From NCBI RefSeq assembly GCF_001302265.1, contig NZ_LHQM01000010.1, positions 62,001 through 126,000 of the forward strand: a stretch of 64,000 bases of DNA, read 5' to 3'. The notes under the pieces are model-generated. The model saw only the letters and a list, made by a program, of their open reading frames with translations. It searched no databases and was not told the origin of the DNA. Shown here one piece after another: positions 58,768 through 64,000 of the stretch (position 1 is its first letter; every line of letters begins with the position of its first letter). The translations under genes and the position numbers were made by a program. The stretch is from Streptococcus phocae (GTDB lineage: Bacteria > Bacillota > Bacilli > Lactobacillales > Streptococcaceae).

Positions 58768-58950
58768 ATGAAGCATCACACACATCTTAAGAGTAAGAAT
58801 ATTTGCTTATGGACAAGTGTCCTAATCATTCTCATTTTAAGCTATCATTTAATCAGAGTTTTTTGGTTTGGGGTACCCTTGAGTAATCTCGTTTTGTTTT
58901 GTACAGGCTTAACATTGTTGTTAAATGCTTTATCTTATCTTAAAAAATAG
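58768..58950 (+). CDS. Small two-helix membrane protein
   Basis: A 60-residue protein with a basic N-terminus (MKHHTHLKSKN) and two hydrophobic segments (LWTSVLIILILSYHLI and LSNLVLFCTGLTLLL). The ATG at 58768 has TAGGAG and GAGG upstream. It is the first gene of a four-gene unit with an HTH regulator 17 bases downstream. Function unknown; small size and position suggest a sensor, toxin-like peptide or accessory subunit. Confidence 0.6.
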   Translation: MKHHTHLKSKNICLWTSVLIILILSYHLIRVFWFGVPLSNLVLFCTGLTLLLNALSYLKK

Positions 58951-58967
58951 GCATAGAGGAGGAATCA

Positions 58968-59183
58968 ATGGCATTTATTCTTAAAAACCGTCTGAAAGAG
59001 TTAAGAGCCAGAGATGGCATTAACCAGACGGAAATGGCCAAGTTAGCTGGTGTATCAAGGCAAACCATTAGCCTTATTGAGCGTAATGAGTACACACCCT
59101 CAATTGTGATAGCCATGAAGATTGCTAAAGTGTTTCAAGAATCAGTTGAAGAGATTTTTAGTTTAGAGGAGGTAAAGGAATGA
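58968..59183 (+). CDS. Xre/Cro-type HTH transcriptional regulator
   Basis: A 71-residue protein consisting of a single helix-turn-helix domain: LKELRARDGINQTEMAKLAG and VSRQTISLIERNEYTPS form the recognition region, with the typical family ending VFQESVEEIFS. Such short regulators next to membrane protein genes usually repress their own unit. It overlaps the following gene start by 4 bases. Confidence 0.88.
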   Translation: MAFILKNRLKELRARDGINQTEMAKLAGVSRQTISLIERNEYTPSIVIAMKIAKVFQESVEEIFSLEEVKE

Positions 59184-59932
59184 AGAAGCAGCAGAATAGT
59201 GTTTTACGTTTTTTAAAATTCTTATTGCTTGGGGGGTTAGTAGGAGGAATTATCGGAGGACTATTGGGAGCTTATTTAGGTTATCATGGTGGAAACGTCG
59301 TTTTCCCAACAGAAGAGGTGTTTCGTCTACTGGTTAGCTTAAATCGTTTCATAGTCGGAATAGGTCTGGTTCTATCCTTTATGCTGTTAATGCAACTGAA
59401 AAAAACAACGGATGCTTATAACATGGTTGAAGAAGATGATGAGTCTGAAGAACCCTATCGTCAATTGAATAAAAAACACGCTTACACATCATTATTGATT
59501 GCGGTGATGCACGCTTTAGCGACGCTCAATATATTACTAAATATCAAATTGAATTTTGGTAATGATTATGCAAATATGGAATTGTCAATTTTAGATTTTA
59601 TTTTATACTTTATGGTAATACCGATCCACATTCTTGCCATGAAACGTTACAATGCTATTCGAGGAACCGCAGTCCCATATTTCCCAAATCTTAAAGAAGT
59701 GCGACAGAATATTATGGCATTAGATGAAGCTGAGCTCCAAGCTTATTATAAAAGTTCTTTTGACACCGTGCTATCTTTACAAGGTATTATCATCCCATCT
59801 CTTTATGCTTTTCTATTTATCATTTACCTATTAACTGGTCAACTTGAATTAACAGCAATTCTGGTGTTAGTTTTTATTCAGCTGTACTTACTGATATCAA
59901 GTGCTAAAGCAACCTGGAAATTTTATCGCTAA
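59180..59932 (+). CDS. Membrane protein, DUF3169 family
   Basis: A 250-residue membrane protein with a glycine-rich first helix (FLLLGGLVGGIIGGLLGAYLG) and about five further hydrophobic segments separated by an acidic loop (NMVEEDDESEEPYRQLN). It resembles DUF3169, which often sits directly after a short HTH gene in Gram-positive bacteria. No enzymatic motif is visible. It overlaps the HTH gene and precedes the CPBP protease gene by 21 bases. Confidence 0.72.
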   Translation: MKKQQNSVLRFLKFLLLGGLVGGIIGGLLGAYLGYHGGNVVFPTEEVFRLLVSLNRFIVGIGLVLSFMLLMQLKKTTDAYNMVEEDDESEEPYRQLNKKHAYTSLLIAVMHALATLNILLNIKLNFGNDYANMELSILDFILYFMVIPIHILAMKRYNAIRGTAVPYFPNLKEVRQNIMALDEAELQAYYKSSFDTVLSLQGIIIPSLYAFLFIIYLLTGQLELTAILVLVFIQLYLLISSAKATWKFYR

Positions 59933-59953
59933 TTAAAAGAAAAGAGGCTTCTA

Positions 59954-60649
59954 ATGACACTTATCATAAATACTTTAAAACTTATTGGACTAATTATTCT
60001 GACAGTAATGTTTAATTTCATACCGATGCTATTATTACAACAACAAACCGTCATTCCACTGGCGTTAAAGTGGATCTTAGGCATTATCTATTTACTGATT
60101 GTTGCTATTAGTATGTTCTTTTTATGGAATTACTATCAAAAGCAACAAGATCCGGCTATCAAAAACCAAAAGATGAGGGCTAGAGACTGGGGCTATCTGG
60201 TTCTCTTCTGGTTTTTAGCACGCGTTGTTGCTATTCTTGGAACGGTTGTTAACCAAGCGCTATCAGGACAGCAGATGAGTGCTAATGACGCGGCATTGCA
60301 GTCGCTATCTGCATTTACAAAAGGAGGATTTCCATTTTATACCGTTCTATTTATTCTTGCGATGTCTGTGATTGCTCCTGTTATGGAGGAGTTGGCCTTT
60401 AGAGGGATACCAATGGTATTGCTCTTTAAAGGAAAATCAGTTATTTGGGGAGCAATAGTGACGTCTTTGGTATTTGCTGCTTTGCATGCTACAAATATTA
60501 TTGAATTAATACTTTATGGCCTCATGGGCTTGATCTTTTTCATGGCTTACCAAAGGCGTGGCCTACTATTAGATTCTGTTTTGCTACACATTGCAAATAA
60601 TTTTCCAATAGCTATTTACCTATTGCTAATAGGCATGGGAATCATTTGA
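59954..60649 (+). CDS. CPBP-family intramembrane glutamic endopeptidase
   Basis: A 231-residue membrane protein of the CPBP/CAAX-Abi family. The catalytic EExxxR motif is visible as EELAFRG near residue 145, the second motif is in FAALHAT near residue 176 and the third as HIANN near residue 215. These proteases often act in bacteriocin self-immunity or signal processing; which applies here is unknown. Last gene of the cassette. Confidence 0.82.
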   Translation: MTLIINTLKLIGLIILTVMFNFIPMLLLQQQTVIPLALKWILGIIYLLIVAISMFFLWNYYQKQQDPAIKNQKMRARDWGYLVLFWFLARVVAILGTVVNQALSGQQMSANDAALQSLSAFTKGGFPFYTVLFILAMSVIAPVMEELAFRGIPMVLLFKGKSVIWGAIVTSLVFAALHATNIIELILYGLMGLIFFMAYQRRGLLLDSVLLHIANNFPIAIYLLLIGMGII

Positions 60650-60658
60650 TAAAATAAG

Positions 60659-60710
60659 AAAACACCTGTGTAATTGGGCAATGAAAACCAACTAAACAGG
60701 TGTTTTTATT
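60659..60710. terminator. Bidirectional terminator
   Basis: Arms AAAACACCTGT and ACAGGTGTTTT lie about 25 bases apart between the CPBP gene and the convergent ClC gene. Confidence 0.72.
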
Positions 60711-60724
60711 ATAGTAGACAGTTA

Positions 60725-61972
60725 TTAATAAAGTTTTACTCTCTTCATCACCTTATGGTAGATTTTAGGTGCGAGGTAGGCCACTAAGCTAGCAATAGCA
60801 ATGGGAATGACGGTTGGTAAGGATTGTCCTGTGATTTCAACAAGGAATATAGGAGCTGTTAGGGGCATGCTGTTAACAATTCCTAAAAAGAGCGCCGATC
60901 CAACCATAATGGCCAAAGGTATTGGAAGGTTGAGGTCAAATAAGGCGTTACTGACAGTAGCAATCAGAAAAGCACTTGCCCCACCAAGCATCATTGAAGG
61001 AGCGATTTTTCCTCCTTTAGCTCCTGAGGCAAAGACTAGGTAAACAGCGATAGCTTTGGCTAACAACAGCAAAGCAATATAAGAAAACTGGTTGTTTTGA
61101 TGAAAGACAAATAACAAACCTGCTTTCCCATTTCCCATAATTTCAGGGAAGTAGATGCTTAAACCAGCAGCAACAACAAAGGCAAGAAAAACATTGCGGA
61201 CAAAGCTAGGTTTTTGGGGATTGGGTTTAGGGAGTCTCGTTAGTAAATATTTGTACCCATAAGCTAAAAGAGATAGCAAGAGACCAGCAAGTGCTGCCCA
61301 CACAAGCGTTGTAATACCCCAATATTGCTGAGGCATGAGGTATTGAATGTCGTGATGGCCACTTAGAAAGGCCACAACTTCGACAGCAATTACACTTGTT
61401 AAGATAGCAGCAAAAGCATTTTTGAAGGACCATTTTTGAAGAATGGCCTCCAGGATAAATAAGATGGTAGCTAGCGGAGCATTATAAACAGCTCCTAAAG
61501 CAGCACCAGAAGCACAAGCTAACAATAAGGATTGCTCTGCCTGTGCTATGTTTAGAGGTTTCGTCCAAAGAGATGTCATTGCGACAGCCACCTCGCGAGA
61601 AGCCCCCTCGCGTCCAACAGGAGCCCCCATGGAGACAGTGATTAATTGAATCCAGCCATGAAAAAATTGTGACCAGGGGCTAAAATGGTTTTGAGAATGG
61701 ATGGTTTGACGAATGGTTTGCAGAGGTTTGCCTTTGAGGGCTAATAATCGCCACCCAAAGCCTGCAATCAGTCCAGCAAGTAGCAAGGATATCACACGTC
61801 TTTGTGGGCTGACCTGTGCAATCATCGCGCTGAAAGAGCCTTGTGCAAATCCGAAGCTTACGGATTGAATAAGGTGGATAGACTTGGTCAGTAAATGCGC
61901 CACAATTCCTGCAGTGATACCGGTTAAACAAAGATAGCCTGTTTGTTTCAGGCCGCTTAAAAATCTAATCAT
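60725..61972 (-). CDS. ClC-family anion channel/transporter (second copy)
   Basis: A 415-residue polytopic membrane protein. ClC landmarks are MGAPVGREGASREVAVAM (near residue 110, the G(K/R)EGP-type loop) and GAKGGKIAPSMMLGG near residue 320. The GREGAS and central motifs differ from those of the first ClC at 23927, so the two are not a recent duplication; one may be a fluoride exporter (CLC-F-like), untested. The start at 61972 (or 61975) is chosen because a TATAAT lies about 8 bases upstream and the frame beyond it is not homologous. Confidence 0.8.
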   Translation of the reverse strand: MIRFLSGLKQTGYLCLTGITAGIVAHLLTKSIHLIQSVSFGFAQGSFSAMIAQVSPQRRVISLLLAGLIAGFGWRLLALKGKPLQTIRQTIHSQNHFSPWSQFFHGWIQLITVSMGAPVGREGASREVAVAMTSLWTKPLNIAQAEQSLLLACASGAALGAVYNAPLATILFILEAILQKWSFKNAFAAILTSVIAVEVVAFLSGHHDIQYLMPQQYWGITTLVWAALAGLLLSLLAYGYKYLLTRLPKPNPQKPSFVRNVFLAFVVAAGLSIYFPEIMGNGKAGLLFVFHQNNQFSYIALLLLAKAIAVYLVFASGAKGGKIAPSMMLGGASAFLIATVSNALFDLNLPIPLAIMVGSALFLGIVNSMPLTAPIFLVEITGQSLPTVIPIAIASLVAYLAPKIYHKVMKRVKLY

Positions 61973-62083
61973 CATGATGTCTATTATAACAAAAGAAATG
62001 AAAAGAGGTAGAAAAAGGGTTTCCAATCACACACTAGCTTTGCCATGTTGTGGATAAGAAACGCGTTTTTCTATCTCTTTTAG

Positions 62084-63043
62084 TTAGAGTCCGTAGGTGT
62101 AATCATCATCTGACATGGCTTCAACAGAGCCTAGAAGATAACCATTACCAACTTGTGAAAAGAAATCATGGTTAGAAGTCCCTGTTGAGATACCATTCAT
62201 AACAATAGGATTGACGTCATTAGCTGTATCCGGAAAAAGAGGATCTTGACCAAGATTCATCAAGGCTTTGTTAGCATTGTATCGTAGAAATGTCATGACT
62301 TCTTCGGTCCAACCGACACCGTCATAAAGGGTTTTGGTGTAGTTTTCTTCATTTTCATAAAGTTGATACAGCAAATCATACATCCAATCGCGAAAACGAT
62401 CTTGCTCTTCTTCTGGTAATTCGTTGAAACCAAGTTGAAATTTATAGCCAATATAGGTGCCGTGAACGGACTCATCACGAATAATCAATTTTATGATTTC
62501 TGCGACGTTGGCGAGTTTATTATTTCCAAGGTAATAAAGAGGTGTGAAAAAGCCAGAATAGAAAAGGAAGGTTTCTAGATAAGTAGAGGCAACTTTTTTT
62601 TCCAAGGCAGTGCCATTCTCATAAATATCATTTATGATTTTTGCTTTTTGCTGTAAGTATTCGTTGTTATTGGTCCATTCAAAGATTTCATCAATTTCTT
62701 TTTTAGTGTTTAAAGTTGAAAAAATAGAAGAATATGATTTTGCATGGACAGATTCCATAAATTGGATATTATTAAGAACAGCTTCTTCGTGAGGGGTACG
62801 AACATCCTGACGGATAGCTTCGACACCCGATTGGGACTGCATGGTATCCAGAAGCGTTAAGCCTCCAAATACTTTGCCGACTAAATCTTTTTCAATGTCA
62901 GGTAGTTTTCGCCAGTCATCTAAATCATTTGATAGAGGAATTCGGGTATCCAACCAGAACTGTTCGGTCAACTTTTCCCAAGTTGACTTATCAATAACAT
63001 CTTCAATTTCGTTCCAATTGATTGCTTCATAATATGTGGTCAT
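62084..63043 (-). CDS. nrdF: Ribonucleotide reductase class Ib, beta subunit
   Basis: A 319-residue radical-generating subunit of NrdEF, which makes deoxynucleotides under aerobic conditions. Carboxylate and histidine ligands of the Mn/Fe site are within FGGLTLLDTMQSQSG, FMESVHAKSYSSIF and IRDESVHGTYIGY. The length and motifs match NrdF and not NrdB. It lies downstream of nrdE on the same strand but is separated from it by about 440 bases that hold an opposite-strand gene. Confidence 0.95.
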   Translation of the reverse strand: MTTYYEAINWNEIEDVIDKSTWEKLTEQFWLDTRIPLSNDLDDWRKLPDIEKDLVGKVFGGLTLLDTMQSQSGVEAIRQDVRTPHEEAVLNNIQFMESVHAKSYSSIFSTLNTKKEIDEIFEWTNNNEYLQQKAKIINDIYENGTALEKKVASTYLETFLFYSGFFTPLYYLGNNKLANVAEIIKLIIRDESVHGTYIGYKFQLGFNELPEEEQDRFRDWMYDLLYQLYENEENYTKTLYDGVGWTEEVMTFLRYNANKALMNLGQDPLFPDTANDVNPIVMNGISTGTSNHDFFSQVGNGYLLGSVEAMSDDDYTYGL

Positions 63044-63095
63044 GGGGTCTCCGATATGTTGTGATGTAATAAAGTAAAGAAAGGGCTTGTTATCA

Positions 63096-63409
63096 ATGGA
63101 TTTTTTACTTGAGTCTGTGGCGGTTTATCTTTTTTACGTTCCAAAAGAATCATTATCTTTTCTGAGAAAAAGGCTCAGAAAAATAGCTGGTGGCGACTAT
63201 TAGGGTTTGTTGTCATCTTGTTTTGGACAGTTTGGGTTATTTTTTGGCTAGTTATGCTAGCTGGTATAATTAACCTCACCATTTATAATTTTGATAAGGA
63301 AGGACCGTTATGGCCACTTTTTCTTATCGACTTATTCTTTGGAGGAATGGCTATTTTTATGGGGCATCAGTGGTTTAAACTTATCCTGTGCCTAAAACGT
63401 TCTAAATAA
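63096..63409 (+). pseudogene. Small membrane protein, frameshifted, opposite strand between nrdE and nrdF
   Basis: An ATG at 63096 with AAAGGG ten bases upstream starts a frame (MDFLLESVAVYLF) that loses phase at the T6 run 63130-63135; one extra T would continue as LRSKRIIIFSEKKAQKNSW and join the frame that ends at 63409. The restored protein of about 104 residues has two hydrophobic helices (VVILFWTVWVIFWLVML and LWPLFLIDLFFGGMAIFMG) and a short basic C-terminus. Alternatively only the TTG-initiated 63-residue part (from 63218) is made. Function unknown. Its orientation opposes the flanking reductase genes. Confidence 0.5.
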
Positions 63410-63417
63410 GAAAACAT

Positions 63418-63448
63418 GTCTAAGGCAGTAAGAGCCTTAGACTATTTT
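63418..63448. terminator. Hairpin terminator
   Basis: Stem GTCTAAGGC/GCCTTAGAC followed by TATTTTCT, after the small membrane gene and after the end of nrdE on the other side. Confidence 0.7.
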
Positions 63449-63481
63449 CTTAGCAAAACGCAATCTGATAGTTTTAGGTGA

Positions 63482-64000
63482 TTAAACAACACAACTTTCA
63501 CACTGGTTTGCACCAACTTCTTCGCCATCATCTGTAAAGGTACGCACATAGTAAATTGACTTGATGCCCTTATTAAACGCATAGTTTCTCAAAATAGAAA
63601 GGTCTCGAGTGGTCTGTTTGCTTTGTGTTTTCCATTCATATAATTCCATAGGCAGTTCGCTGCGCAAGAAAAGGGTTAGTGATAATCCCTGATCAACATG
63701 CTGAGTAGCAGCGGCATACACGTCAATGACTTTTCTCATGTCCATGTCATAGGCTGAAGTATAGTAGGGAATCGTATCTGTCGACAAGCCGTTTGCAGGG
63801 TAATAGATCTTACCGATTTTCTTTTCCTGACGTTCTTCAATCCTCTGAGTAATAGGGTGAATAGAAGCAGAGCAGTCATTGATATAAGAGATGGATCCGT
63901 TAGGAGCAACAGCTAAACGGTTTTGATGGTAGAGACCATCTTTTTGAACAGCCTCGCGGAGCTTTTCCCAGTCGGATGCTTGCGGGATAAAGTGTCCTTT
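63482..64000 (-). CDS. nrdE: Ribonucleotide reductase class Ib, alpha subunit, C-terminal part (continues beyond window)
   Basis: The frame runs to the right window edge, so only the C-terminal 172 residues are seen. The conserved core end GLSTDTIPYYTSAYDMDMRKV and the C-terminal redox shuttle pair CESCVV, which passes electrons from NrdH glutaredoxin-like protein to the active site, identify class Ib NrdE. Upstream genes (nrdH) lie outside the window. The gene precedes nrdF on the same strand with an unusual opposite-strand gene in the gap. Confidence 0.95.
   Translation of the reverse strand, partial: KGHFIPQASDWEKLREAVQKDGLYHQNRLAVAPNGSISYINDCSASIHPITQRIEERQEKKIGKIYYPANGLSTDTIPYYTSAYDMDMRKVIDVYAAATQHVDQGLSLTLFLRSELPMELYEWKTQSKQTTRDLSILRNYAFNKGIKSIYYVRTFTDDGEEVGANQCESCVV

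Noticed and set aside
1..64000. Search by eye for CRISPR arrays, insertion sequences, prophage genes and rRNA.
   Set aside because: No spaced direct repeats, transposase, integrase, phage structural gene or rRNA sequence was seen.

Overview
The window is chromosomal DNA of a low-GC Gram-positive coccus of the genus Streptococcus, most likely the pyogenic group (S. pyogenes / S. dysgalactiae / S. canis neighbourhood). The evidence is the gene order and protein sequences of the housekeeping genes (rodA-HAD-gyrB-ezrA, dinG-tseB-aspB-asnS, rapZ-yvcK-whiA, plsC-comEA-comEC-holA-sodA, coiA-pepF, prsA-alaS, nrdE/nrdF), a class III fructose-1,6-bisphosphatase and a Gram-positive type alanine T-box. 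The species cannot be fixed from the sequence alone.

Layout. 1-2.2 kb: 3' end of a calcium-type P-type ATPase, two small paralogous membrane proteins and the decayed end of an LPXTG surface protein. 2.2-8.1 kb: HAD phosphatase, fbp, prfB with its programmed +1 frameshift, ftsE-ftsX. 8.1-17.7 kb: MBL-fold hydrolase, DinG helicase/nuclease, tseB-aspB, asnS, then the overlapping rapZ-yvcK-whiA operon. 17.7-26 kb: membrane acyltransferase, frameshifted dipeptidase pepD, rpmE2, DHH phosphoesterase, adenosine deaminase, flavodoxin, chorismate mutase plus ClC channel, rplS, tRNA-Arg(CCU). 26-33 kb: two orphan small genes, then rodA, HAD, gyrB, ezrA. 33-37.5 kb is accessory: a frameshifted GPH-type transporter and an 857-residue secreted multidomain protein behind a possible phase-variable promoter. 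37.5-45.5 kb: GIY-YIG protein and methyltransferase, plsC, comEA-comEC, holA, sodA and a second serine-hydrolase gene whose membrane anchor is out of frame. 45.5-55.6 kb: secreted protein of unknown function, queA, nagB with two NagR-like operators, rsuA-type pseudouridine synthase, coiA with an internal amber codon, pepF, OFA-family transporter, O-methyltransferase, prsA. 55.6-64 kb: T-box-controlled alaS, a small membrane protein/HTH/DUF3169/CPBP cassette, a second ClC channel, nrdF and nrdE with a broken opposite-strand membrane gene between them.

Themes. Cell division and envelope genes (ftsEX, rodA, ezrA, tseB, prsA) and DNA uptake genes (comEA, comEC, coiA) are spread through the core. 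Five genes are interrupted: four look like single-base indels (pepD, the GPH transporter, the anchor of the second serine hydrolase, the gene between nrdE and nrdF), three of them in homopolymers and the transporter lesion in a short run of two A residues; coiA has one in-frame stop. Either this lineage is losing accessory functions or the assembly carries indel errors; re-reading these positions would separate the two. No insertion sequence, prophage or CRISPR array was seen. The most interesting unexplained signal is a 14-T tract inside the spacer of the apparent promoter of the 857-residue secreted protein.
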